DNA of 64,000 nt. Source: Endothia cerciana. Taxonomy: Eukaryota; Ascomycota; Sordariomycetes; Diaporthales; Cryphonectriaceae. Shown here one piece after another: positions 23,701-34,047 of this stretch. Each line of letters opens with the position of its first letter. Positions within the stretch are counted from its first letter, which is position 1. The notes beneath the pieces are model-generated. The model saw nothing but the letters and a program-made list of their open reading frames with translations. It made no database searches and was not told the DNA's origin. The position numbers were made by a program, and so were the translations under genes. The DNA is taken from the NCBI GenBank assembly GCA_026119935.1, contig JALRMH010000026.1, forward strand, positions 310,001-374,000. The letters run 5' to 3'.

Positions 23701-26683
23701 TCGCGCGGGCGTTGCCAGGTAAAGTTAGCAGTCCCATCCTCACTGGGGACGATATTCCAGCCTGAATGGAGTCGTCGATCAATGATTGTAGAACGACGAG
23801 ACGATGCCTCTCGCCGTGATTCCGTGAGAGGTATGGTGACGTCCGGCATTGGACGATGTCCATGTTTTGTCCGGTCGACAGTCGCATACTTGAGTTGACC
23901 ATGGTAAACGAAGTGTAGATCGAACTCCGCAGCATAGACAGCAAGAAAGTCGCGGATCTCCTGTTCGTGATTGCTGCTGATTTCTGTGTTTCGGCGATTT
24001 CCATCACCCAGCCAGATTCCAAGAAAGCGAGGATTCACGGTGATTTTCTGCTCGGGATACTCGAACGGAGCAGGGCGATAGAGTCGATATTCCGATTTGT
24101 CGTGTATTGTGGCGAACTCCTCGGCTGTCATCTCAATGTCGGTCCAAAAAGAGACGGCTTTGACTTCAGGCGCGTCCTCTATGTCGACAGTATCGCTAAG
24201 ATCCTGACTTGGGAACGATGGAAATTTGAAAGTTCGCGAGACCCTGTCACCGTCCTTTCTTGTGGCCTCGACGAAGAATTTCAAACTTCCATATTGTGAC
24301 CATTTGAGGTATAGACCTGGTAGACTTTCGTCAACCTTCAATCTTCCAGATTTACCCTCCGAGAACCGCTCAAGGTAACGATTCCTGAGATTGTAGATTG
24401 TTATCTCTCTAGATCTGTGGACCTCGCGAGATTTCACGATAGCGGCAGCGTAGGCGGCATCCTGAGAAGGATAGTAGAGTGGCGGGTGATCCTTATGGCC
24501 TCTGAGATTCTTGATTTTCGAAGGATTGCCCCAGGCAAAGGTCTCCCACTCATCATTGCGACCGAGTTTGACTTCGTAGGATTCAAGATGTTGAACGACA
24601 GCCGTCGTACCATTCAGAAGATTTCGGACTCTCTGATTGCCTCTCTCTCCGCGTTCAACTTCGAGCATCCATACTAGGGCTTTCTTGAGCGCACTCATGA
24701 AGTCGGGTGCTTCGTGAGCCTTATTGTTAGGCCTGCCAGCAGCGCCAGCTTGAGAGTCAAGATTTGGAAGCTGGCCAAATCGAGCTTCGAGGCGGGCGCG
24801 GTGATCGTTCAAGGAGGGTCCATCATAAGCATTGGTATCGTTCATGGTCTTGTGCATGGCCAAGATATGATTGGGTGTCACCACCAGATCGTCGAGGCCT
24901 TTACCCAGTTTGATACGGTAAAGGCGATCTTTTCCACTCACGAGGTGAGAAGCCTTGCGAGGTCCGCCATCGGGTCCAAGGAGAAGATCGCCCTTCTTGA
25001 CATCCTCAACCTTGATCTGAGAGCCGTCGTACTTGGCAAGGAGTGTGCCCTTAGCAAGACAGGCCCGTTTGTGATCAAGCGTCTCACTCAACCAGTCGTA
25101 GTCGTTCCGCACTGCGAGCTTCATCTTGGAGGACCAATGCCTGTCGACGTAGATGATGGTGGTGTTGAGCGTATGCAGATCCCTAAGATGCTTGTACGTC
25201 ACGACAACCCTCGCCTTGTCGGGGATGGTCTTGGCCACTTCGATGAAGGTCTCCAGGTCGGGCACCTTCTTGTGATCTAGGGTCTGGATCAATATGCCGT
25301 TCTCGGTGTTATCGAAACGGAAAGACCCTGTGGCATCGCATAGGTAGACACCCCTACAGGCGACGCCATACAAGCGGGCCTGCTGATAGGACAGGGTGTG
25401 GAAGCTTCCGCCGGCCACCGATACAAAACGATCAGGAGTGATCTTGTGCAGGTCGCCCACTTCGATCTCCACCTCGACATCTTCGCCGCCCCTCTGGAGA
25501 AGCAGCTTGACGGTCCTACCGACGCTGGAGTCCATGATATCGTCAAGGACCGTGAACTGCGTGATCAAGTGATCGTTCACCTTGACGAGGACATCACCCT
25601 CCTCGATTTTGTTATGGGATGGACCCTGCGGGAGGACAATCTCGGCCACCAGCATGTTGGTCTCCTTGGGAAACTGCTTGCGCATCTGCGCCTCCCACTC
25701 CGAGGAGAGGCCGAGCCGCCTGCACTCGTCGAAGGGCTTCAAGAGGAACTGACATTGTATGTCGCCTCTCGTGATAGGCTTACCCTGTTGGAGGCACTTC
25801 AGAGCACGTAGTGGCCGATCCAGGGGAAGGAAGTAGTCCGTTGAAGCCCCGTCCGCTCTCCCACCGGCCTGGAGGGCGACCGCGTACCCATCAATGTCGA
25901 CGACTGGACTGCCAGACGACCCCCCACTGGCGGCGGCACTGGCCTGGTAGTAGGAAGTATTGAAGTCGCTGTAGCCCTCGCCGTATTCAGGAGCATTACG
26001 GTCCAGACGGCTGATGACGCCAGACAGAATGCTGAGCTTCTCACCAGCATCGTTACCGACGACACGGATCTCGATACCAACTGGAGCACCGGTTAGCATG
26101 AGCTCCAGGGAGGCAGAGGCTTGAACGGACCTTTGGCCAGGTCAGGCCGCAACGGCAGGGCCTTGACGGGCATGTATTTAATGGCCTTCGGATCGAACTT
26201 CAGGATACCGAAATCATGGACTGGGTCTCTGTATACCGGGTAGGCATCCACCTCCTCGTGGTTGTCGAAGATGCAGTAGCCCCAGAAGGGTCCCGAGCCC
26301 ACCACATGCCTGTTGGTGAGGATGTAGCCGCGCTCGGCATCGACCACAAAGCCCGTCGCCTCGGAGTTCAGGGCCGGGTCCGTGTCGAAGCTGCAGGTCT
26401 GGCAGAAGCGTATGGAGACGACGTTGCGCACCACGCTCTCGAGGGTGGCCTGCCACTCCTGGCTGTCGGGCCCCAAGGCGGGCAGGGCCTGCAGGGCGGC
26501 CTCGTCAATGAAGTCGTGCTCGCGCATATCGAAGTCCTCGGCCTCCACATCAGGGGTGTTGTCGCCGGCGGACTGCTTGCCGTTCAGCGAGGAACGGAGG
26601 TGCTTCGGAGGTCGGCCGCTCTCGATCATCTCGAAGGGGGAGGGCTTGCGCTTGGCGCGTGGGGAAGTGTTTGAGCCGTTCAT
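20757..26683 (-). CDS. nma111: Nma111 HtrA-like serine protease precursor, interrupted by an intein
   Basis: Nuclear HtrA/Omi-type serine protease, pro-apoptotic in yeast, built of two HtrA-like halves each with PDZ. Three exons on the minus strand (26683-26131, 26080-22127, 22036-20757) give a 1928-aa precursor; removing the 884-aa intein (residues 525-1408) leaves 1044 aa, the normal length. The N-terminal half has a complete triad: His126 in ILTNRHVV, Asp157 in DPVHDFGIL and Ser240 in GGSSGSPVVD. The C-terminal half lacks it, as usual for the family. The start chosen (26683) puts an NLS-like PRAKRKP close to the N-terminus. The frame stays open upstream to 27307, so a longer N-terminus cannot be excluded. 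Both introns have atypical donors (GTCCGT and GTTCGT). The protein is functional only if the intein splices. Confidence 0.95.
22410..25061 (-). mobile_element. Large Hint/LAGLIDADG intein in Nma111
   Basis: 884-codon in-frame insertion without a stop. Intein residue numbering: Cys1 starts block A (CLAKGTLLAKYDG), with KKGDLLLGPDG following. Block B is VVTPNHIL with Thr62 and His65. First LAGLIDADG motif FLGIWLGDG at 346-354 (acidic Asp353). Second motif LAGLLDTDG at 752-760 (Asp759), followed by the usual FSQS...ARSLGF. Block F/G is WFGFRVDQDQLYLR...VLHN, ending His883-Asn884 with Ser as the +1 extein residue. All residues expected for splicing and for double-motif homing endonuclease activity are present, so it appears intact. 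Typical fungal inteins are roughly 400-550 aa; the excess comes from a region at 75-335 of unknown role and an acidic, low-complexity insert at about 468-740. Whether it splices or homes is inferred. Confidence 0.93.
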
Positions 26684-27954
26684 CGCGGGGGAGGAGGATG
26701 GGGAGCTGTCTACTGCAGGAGAACCGGGCTGGGGTGTGGGCGGTCGCACGTGCTCGGCGGCGGGTGGTACGGCCGAGCTTGACGCTGAGGCCGCGAAGGG
26801 AGAGGTGGAGGCTTTCGAGTGGGAGGAGGTGGCTCGGGCAGAGCGACCCCGGGGTGTGACGGCCGAGCAGCGAAGTGCCGTGGACCACCAGCAGTGGTCA
26901 GCTAGGAGGGTGGGACGGCGATGGCGCCCCGCGGTGTAGCAGAGGGCAGGGCAGCGAGAGATGCTTGTGGTTGGTACGAACGATGCAAGTCTGCCAACTC
27001 CGTTGCGCAACGAAGAGGCCAAGACCGTCTGCATCCAGCAAATCTCCTCCGCCTCGTCCGACGTCGTGCTGGGGCCAGGCTGGGGGGTCCGTCCGGGGAT
27101 GGGTGACAGACAACAACGGGCATGGGAAGGACAGGAAAAAGAAAGAAATGAAGGCGAATGGACTCGGGCGGCAGGGCTGCGAGACAAGGCGCAAACACAT
27201 TTTCTAGGCACAGGCCTTAGCAGGCAGGGTTTGTCCTCACGCTGCTGACTGACCAAGAACAGAGCCACGCAGAGGGTCCGCTTCCCCTTCCGGCCTGCCG
27301 GTGGCACCCCCCCCCTGCATGCCGTCTCACAGGGTCCATAACTATGTATGCATCCTTTGTAGAGAATATCAGGTTGTGTATTACTTCACATCGCCCCGCC
27401 TCGCAGGATACCATTCAACGCTACACCGCGGAGCCACAGCGCCTCTGAGCAGCCGATGTCGAGTCGAGTCATTCTGCCCCCGGACACGAGGACAGGATGG
27501 ACAGGGTGAGTATCGAGTATCTCTGACAAGGCCGGCGTGTGCTGATGAGCAACCGGCCCCTCCTGACTCCCTGGCCATGCGATGCCGGGAGGAAGTATAG
27601 GGGGTTACGATGACGGGGGGTAGGTCTATGTGCTCTACTCGTCCTCAGGATCCGTTCCGAGGCCAACTCAGCAGAAAAGAAGACATAGAATCATACAGGG
27701 TGCTGGCTAGGTCTGACAGGGTATACTAGTCGTTCCTCGTTCGTCACCAGGAGTCCGTGATAGCAGTATCCAGCTTGTTCTCCAGCGCGCCGATTGCATG
27801 CGCATGAAACTCGATGGTTTCCCCCCTCCAGTTCGTTGTATGCCGTGCTCATCTCACCACCAGACCGATCATCCCCCTCCCCCCCGACATCCCCAACCCT
27901 CATGCGCATCACGACCCAGACGCCTGCTGCTCACCCGGCCCCCCCCTCCTTCGC
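26684..27954. other. Intergenic region upstream of nma111
   Basis: Promoter and leader of nma111 (minus strand) and 3' region of the poly-Glu gene. The minus-strand frame of nma111 exon 1 is open for a further 208 codons (26684-27307), starting at an ATG. Its translation is Ser/Pro/Arg-rich with no recognised domain, so I treat it as leader. No other gene is visible. Confidence 0.5.
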
Positions 27955-28734
27955 CTACTCCGCCTCCTCCTCCTCCCCCACCCTCTTCTGCTCCTCCTCC
28001 TCCTCCTCCTCCCCCACCCTCTTCTGCTCCTCCTCCTCCTCCTCCTCCTCCTCCTCCTTCTTCTTCCCGATCGCAGCAGCCTTCTTCTGCGCCGTCTTGG
28101 CCTGCGCCGCCTCCTCCTTCTGCTTCTTCTGCTCCCTCGCTCTCTGCTCCTCGGCTGCCTTGTCCCCCCACCACCTCGCCACGAACGTCCCGAGCACCAT
28201 CTCCAGGAGCTCCCGCCGCTCGTCCTCGTCGCCCATCTCCGGGATGTCCACCTCCATGTCCCCCAGCTTCCCCTGCCAGAACCACGGCCCCGCGACCTTC
28301 GCCATAACCCTGCCGTCCCTGTCCCTCCCCAGCGACGACCGCCCGATCCACGTATAGCCTACCTCGCGGAACGTCACCGCGTGGTTGTTGGCCCCCGACA
28401 GCGGGATCCACGACGACGTCTTCCTGAGCTTCAGCTTCGTGGACGCCGGCCCCGCCGCCCTGGTCCCATCCAGCCTCAGGTGGTGCATCTCGAGCGTCTC
28501 GTCCTGCTTGCCGGCGCCGCCCGGCTCGTCGAGCGTGGCGACGCACACGCCCCCCTCCTTTTCGCTGGGCGGGCCGCGGAAGAGCTGCTTCTTGGTGCTC
28601 TTCAGCAGCCCCGAGGCCGTCGCGGTGCTGTAGATGAGCGCGTGGGAGGAGGGCTCCTTGAAGATCAGCTCGTTGCTGTTCTTGCCATATATCCTGCCCG
28701 GGGCATTTTCGATGCAGTAGGTGAGTTTAGGCAT
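27955..28734 (-). CDS. Hypothetical protein with poly-Glu repeat tail
   Basis: Single-exon 259-aa protein, not firmly recognised. Residues 1-180 look like a compact beta-rich domain (start MPKLTYCIENAPGRIYG; later TFREVGYTWIGRSS and GRVMAKVAGPWFWQGKLGD) followed by an amphipathic stretch ending LGTFVARWWG. That pattern is reminiscent of tubby-like/DUF6593-type fungal proteins, but this is only an impression. Residues 185-259 are a highly charged Lys/Ala/Glu coiled-coil-like tail ending in a Glu-rich repeat encoded by an expanding 36-bp unit (27975-28056). The codon structure and uninterrupted frame support a real gene. The ATG at 28734 is the first in frame. It is followed downstream on the same strand by nma111, with about 1.3 kb between them. 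Confidence 0.7.
   Translation of the reverse strand: MPKLTYCIENAPGRIYGKNSNELIFKEPSSHALIYSTATASGLLKSTKKQLFRGPPSEKEGGVCVATLDEPGGAGKQDETLEMHHLRLDGTRAAGPASTKLKLRKTSSWIPLSGANNHAVTFREVGYTWIGRSSLGRDRDGRVMAKVAGPWFWQGKLGDMEVDIPEMGDEDERRELLEMVLGTFVARWWGDKAAEEQRAREQKKQKEEAAQAKTAQKKAAAIGKKKEEEEEEEEEEQKRVGEEEEEEEQKRVGEEEEAE
27975..28056. repeat. 36-bp coding minisatellite with (GAG)n expansion
   Basis: Two copies of a 36-bp unit (starting 27975 and 28011 on the + strand), then a longer pure CTC/GAG run. Translated on the minus strand, each unit adds 12 residues: a Glu block plus QKRVG. The unit length is a multiple of three, so copy-number change keeps the frame. Confidence 0.85.
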
Positions 28735-29678
28735 ATTGAAATGAGCATGAGGGTTTCATAGCACGATGTTAGATAGAAGGCCGTGGCACAGAGAAATAGA
28801 TGATAGGGGGTGGAAGTTAGTATAGACAGACATGCAAGACAGGCCGGGGTGATGTCATGGTTGACCACAGCCAAGATACAGTCACATCGTTCCAATGTCT
28901 AGGGGCTAGTGGGACTTATCAACAACTGCGAAGTCTATTGCAAGTCGAGATTCGCATACAAACGGCCAGAAGGGCAGGCCAATGGCTCGCTTGACCGAAG
29001 ACAGGACCAACGGCAGCCAAAGTCTCCCTGTTCAGCGATGCCTCGACGTACCAGGGGACAGAAAGAACCGACCAGCCCCTCTCCCAAAAAGCTATAAATC
29101 TACCCGATGGTATGAAGGGTAATATCAAACAATACACGCTTGCCGTATAAACACCAAGGCCATGCGAATCATGCCAACCCGCCATCCCTTTCCTTTTTGA
29201 TTCCCCAGCTCTCGTCGACTCGTGAGAGTTGCTCGTCCAAACCCGATCACAAACAAATCGTGAGACCCGTTGGCAACCCAGAATCTCGAAAGCCGGACAT
29301 CACACGTTGAAGATGACCGAGATGTCTTTGAAGCGAACATGACGAAGTGACGGTATTCGACAGTGTTCGACTACCGTCGTCATGGGTGCTCATGAGATGC
29401 CCGCAGGTACTTAGGGCCATAGAACGGCGTCTCCCCCACCCCCACCCCCCAACAGTAAAAGCAACCCCAGACATGGGACCATCAACACGAGGCAGACGAG
29501 CCAAGTAAATACCAAAACCGCAGGAACAATAGGTCGCCGCAAGGCAGACCGAGCCAGCGGTGGTCTTCGCATTAGACCCGTAGCAGAGAGCCACAAGCAT
29601 CTCAGGAACGCCCCTGGGTAAGGGATCATTCTGTCCAAGGCCACGAGTGAGCCCCGTCTCCCACACAAGATATAATGA
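28735..29678. other. Intergenic region
   Basis: About 0.9 kb between two minus-strand genes: leader of the poly-Glu gene and 3' region of the J-domain gene. It is less GC-rich than the flanking coding DNA. I see no gene, RNA or notable repeat. Confidence 0.55.
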
Positions 29679-32464
29679 TCACTTCATCATCTTCTCTCGA
29701 TGCGCGGCAAACAGTCGAAGGTTCATTTCGTGATCGTTGCACGCATCAGTCCACTTCTTCCGGACCTCGCGGTCCTCCTCCGCCCAGGTCATGTATTCCT
29801 GGATACCGGTGCCATCTCGCGACTCGAGCCAGGCAGGATTGCCAAGTTTCTGGTGGGTCTGAACTCTGCGAGCGGAGAAGTGGTCAACGAACTTGGTGTT
29901 GTAGGCATAGAACTCTCCCAAGTATGCGTAGAAAGCCTCCACATAGTGCTTCCAGGCCACCGCGGAGGGCTTAAGGCCTGGCACTGCCAGCGCAGGGGGT
30001 GGGTTTGGTGGTTTAGGCGGCTCTGGTAGAGCTTCCTGAATGTTCTGCGACCTTGATACGGGCTTCTTGGCGGGAATGTGGCCCGCTGAGGCGCTTGGGA
30101 ATGGAAGATTCGACTTTAGGTCACCGAAGGAGTCGAGGCCTGACACACGCTCGGCGAAGGGCTCGACGTTCCTGATGTCGGCAAAGCTGGCTCGAAACTC
30201 CTCGCTGTCTTCCGAACCACCGGCTGCTGGTGCAAAGCCAGCCTGCTGTCCACCGCCGGGTTTCACGTCAACCTTGATCCCTAGGCCCACATCTCCGGCC
30301 CGCCATTCGGGACGCGACGGCGTGACTGGGATGTTCCGCACCCCATTCCCGTTTGATTGGCCTACTGGAGGGTCGACATCCATAGCCATCGGGCTGGGAG
30401 CCCCATCGAGGCTGTGTCCACGCCCAGTGGTTGCTGAGCCCTTGGGGGGCTCCTCCAGGCCACTACTACTCTCGTCAGACTCGACCATGCCGGCCGTCCC
30501 CGCCGTCATACGCACAGGTTTCGGCTTCTTGCTTGGGTTGCGAATCGTGCGACTGCCTGCTACGGATGTCTTCTGCGCCACAGATGCCTCGAAGATCTGT
30601 GGGCCAATCTTCTCGGACCACTCCTCAGGATTGAAGGCGCCAGTGTGAGGCGACTTCTCTCCATTTGAAGGGCCGGCGAAGGGTGCCTGTGAGGCATCTG
30701 ACGTCAAGGGGGACCTGCGACCTATGCGACTACCTGACTTCGACCGAGGCATAGCCGGCCGCCCAGCCTCATCGATGGGGGATCCCGCATTGAACTGCCA
30801 GCTAGAAGCATCTTCTTCAGCAACAAATCTAGTGTTGATGTTGTCAGTGCTATTTCGCGTGAATCGATGCGAGTCCGCCGCGAACGATTCGCCAGCAAAT
30901 TGTGAGCCGAAGCTGGTGCTCAGGTTAGCATGGTCTGCGCTATCATGAACCTGTTGGGGGTCCATCTGAGGTTGGGTTCCGTTCTGAGTAGGTGAAGACT
31001 GCTGTCCACGCCCATACTTCCTGGCAGAAAGCTGGCTGAGGAGCTGAGACATCTTCTGCTCGAAAGCGTTCAGCCCACCCTTGTATGAAGACTTGTCTTC
31101 ACTCGAAGACTTCGGGTGCTGCTGGGTACGTGGCTCCTCTAGCTCTGGGGAAGGGTTGAGTGTCTTCTTGTTGTAGGAGGAGCCCTCACCACCCGCACGG
31201 CCTGTCGCTTGCTGGGCTTGTTGAGGAACTTCGTGGGAGGGAGAAGTTGACTTGGAAGGAGACTGATCGGCGTACAATTTGGTGCTGTCCCTGCCGTTAT
31301 CACCGCCCCCACGCTTGCGATCTTCCTCAGAAGACCGGTAGTCACTGCTGGCCGACGTGGCGCCTGAGCTCCGATGGCCGTTGAAACCTGCTCTCCCATC
31401 CTGCCCTCCCCGTGTTACGTTGTCCGAGTCGTCGGGGACACTGGAGCTTCTCTGACGGGGACTAGCGGTAGAAGGGGCATCCTCGTCATCGTTGTAAGGT
31501 CTGCGGCTTGGCTCTCGCGTGCTACGGGATCGTCCAATATTGCTCGCACCATTCCAGGGATCGAACTTCTCGCCGCCGTGTGTCTGGTACGGGGTGCTCT
31601 GGCGTGGGTCCATGAACCCGCTGTCGCGAATCGGATCAGGGTTAGACGGCGCACGGCGCCTAGCTCGCGCGGCCGAAGAGGTCTCGTTGAAAAGGTTGGA
31701 GTGAGATCGAGTCGTGAAGTAGTTGTTACCGGAGACTGCTGGTTCATCGCCCGGAGACTCGGGCACGTAGCCTCCTCGTTGCACACGGGCTCCGAAAGAG
31801 CCTTTAGGCTGCTTATGAGGAGGACGCGGAGGGACAGGAGGTGGCTGCTGGTAACTCGACGGCCTGCTGGAGCTCGGTGTTCTACTCGACGCACCACTCC
31901 CGGCGGCTTGGCCGGTCGCCTTGCTCTTTGATCCGGGTTTCATGTCCTCCCATGCTTGCCAGTGTTGCCATGTGTGGGTCGAGTCGGCCTTCTTCGCCTG
32001 AGTCCGACGAGGTGCGCCCGCTGTGAACTCCGCGTACTTATCCGCGTTCGTTGAAGCCGACTGGCGTTTCTGCGTGGATGGGGTAGGCCTCTGGGGAAAG
32101 TTAGGCGGACGAGGAGGGGGGGCCCACTCCTTGCCGGCATTCGACCAAGGGTTGCCTCTTACTCCAGAGGCATAGGAGGTTCGGTTACGGCGCGCGGCCT
32201 CCTGATCGTACTTGCGCTTCTTCTCGGGATCAGTGAGTATCGCATGGGCGTGGTTGATTATATTGAAGGCCTCATTGGACCCGCCGGGGCGATCAGGGTG
32301 TTTCTTGAGTGCTGTAAGACAACTACCATCAGCTTATGAACGGAGCATGGGACTCACTCCAACATACAAAGTTTCCTGTACTGTTTCTTGACAAGCTCGA
32401 TGTCATCTGTAGGCCCGGCTAGCTCGAGATCCGCGTACAAGTCGCGTCTAGGTTCCTTGTCCAT
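29679..32464 (-). CDS. J-domain (DnaJ/Hsp40-type) protein with long disordered middle
   Basis: Two exons on the minus strand (32464-32368, 32311-29679) encode 909 aa. Residues 9-70 form a J domain: DLYADLELAGP, KKQYRKLSLKKHPDRPGG with the HPD motif at 37-39 (split from the preceding helix by a 56-nt intron), then DPEKKRKYDQEAARR. The HPD motif means it should stimulate an Hsp70 ATPase. There is no Gly/Phe region or zinc finger, so it is a class C J protein. Residues 100-780 are Ser/Pro/Gln-rich and probably disordered. The last 110 residues are ordered and aromatic-rich (WKHYVEAFYAYLGEFYAY, EEDREVRKKWTDACNDHE) and probably confer specificity. I do not recognise a named orthologue. The exon 2 frame is continuous from the splice site through the internal ATG at 31943. 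Confidence 0.9.
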
Positions 32465-34047
32465 GCTGGGTCTGTTTTGAGGCAGACTGCCCAGGCCGTC
32501 TTGGGGAACAGATCAGGAATGAAGAATAGAGGGTGTCCAGGAGTCGACAGCGACTACATCGGAGGAGGGGAGCTGGTCGTCCTGAGAGCCAAAGTCGTAT
32601 GGGGCGGGACGCGTTCGTTGGGAATCGGTTACGGCGGGTTAGCTGGCAGGGGGAAAGATGAAGAGAGGATCCACGGTCTGCGTTTAGGAAACGGATCGCA
32701 TGCCGGTCAGTGAGATAGCTCTGAGACAAGGAAGAAAGCAGTAAACATCGCCCAGGGTTGCGGTGGGCTTACCAGAGTGGACGCCACCAGAGCTGAGCTT
32801 AGAATCAGCCGCGGGAGCAGTGCGTGGTGAGGATCACAGAGAAGCTTAAGGGCAGATGAGGCCTAGAGCTGTGATAAATGCCGTTGAGCAGGAAGGATTT
32901 CAAAGGACGTGCTCCAGAAGATGCACAATATCTCGATGCACAAGGGTACTGGGGATTGTCGCGACGGCGGGTGGAGGTGGAAGTCGGGCTCGGTGAAGCA
33001 GATGGCTGTGACGTGATGTGATTGGGCGCTGGGCTAGGCAGGGAGAGAAGGCAAAGGTCGGATGAAACAATGCTGTTGATAAAGCCCCGACGATAAAAAC
33101 CCTCTGCAGAGAGCTCAAGGGCCGAAAGACTGCTGGCTGCCGTGGCGTCAACCTCGTTGTCAGTCACAAAAGTTGAAATGGGGGGTTGGAAGCTGGAGGC
33201 TGCTCGACTTGTGTGACTGCGATGGGAGCATCTCCAGTGGGGCAGTGGGTTGGGAACGGCAATGCCAAGGCGCAGCCAGGGTCCCGAGTTGAGTCAGGGT
33301 TGGTAGCAGCAATTCATCTGATCTTTTTCTCAGGTCGGAGCCAGGCATCTGACTGCACTTGTTGACTGGCTGTCCGGGTGAAAATCTCGGAATGACGTAA
33401 GGAGACTGCAGGCCACCCTAGTAGCCTGCTCACACTTCTCCCCACAAGGCTGAGGGTCACTGCTAGGGCTGCCATAGCATTTCAGACCCTCGAGGTAGCT
33501 GATGGGGGCATGTACGGATGCACAGACCGCAAGCACTCTCCGAGTCTGTATTTTACTCCATTACCATCATGGTCCTGAAGACACTGGCAGAAGACGACCA
33601 CATCTGACCTGCAGTCTTAGTTCATGAGAGGTACAGCCACTCTAGGCGTGCGTGGCCTTGTCACTTGACGTTGGCCAGACTGTGCCGGTAGGCCTCATGC
33701 CTACACCAAGAGAGCCATCCGGGGTTGAACCAAGTGATTGTAGGTTCATAGGCTGCTTTCAACTGTGGGGCGTTAAGTCTTCTTCTATTTCCCTAGACTC
33801 CATTGCTTTGACTCTCGTTCACAACGACAATAGTACTTCTGCACTTTGGAAACAACAAATTCCTCAATGCAAGTATTCCAATACCATCCATAGTATCCAT
33901 GCAGCCTGCACTTCCTTTCCTATTGTGTCCCCCAGAACTCCAGATGGCAGTTAGTGAGCACACCAAGACAGCACACAGCATCAAGCCCCGAAGCACTGCT
34001 ATAGAGAAATGCAGTCGTTGTCTAGGAAACACGCTCAGCACCGACGA
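32465..34047. other. Intergenic region between INCENP and J-domain genes
   Basis: 1.6 kb containing the J-domain gene promoter and leader and the INCENP 3' UTR. Short open frames (for example 33652-33954 on the + strand) have no domain. A B-box-like GGTTCAACC on the minus strand near 33733 lacks a pairing T-stem. I call nothing here. Confidence 0.55.

Noticed and set aside
22410..25061. Reading the nma111 insertion as a large spliceosomal intron or a separate gene
   Set aside because: It is fully in frame for 884 codons, has no stop, and carries intein motifs at both exact ends; introns do not do this.
33725..33745. tRNA-like B box (GGTTCAACC, minus strand)
   Set aside because: The flanking T-stem does not pair and no A box or cloverleaf was found.
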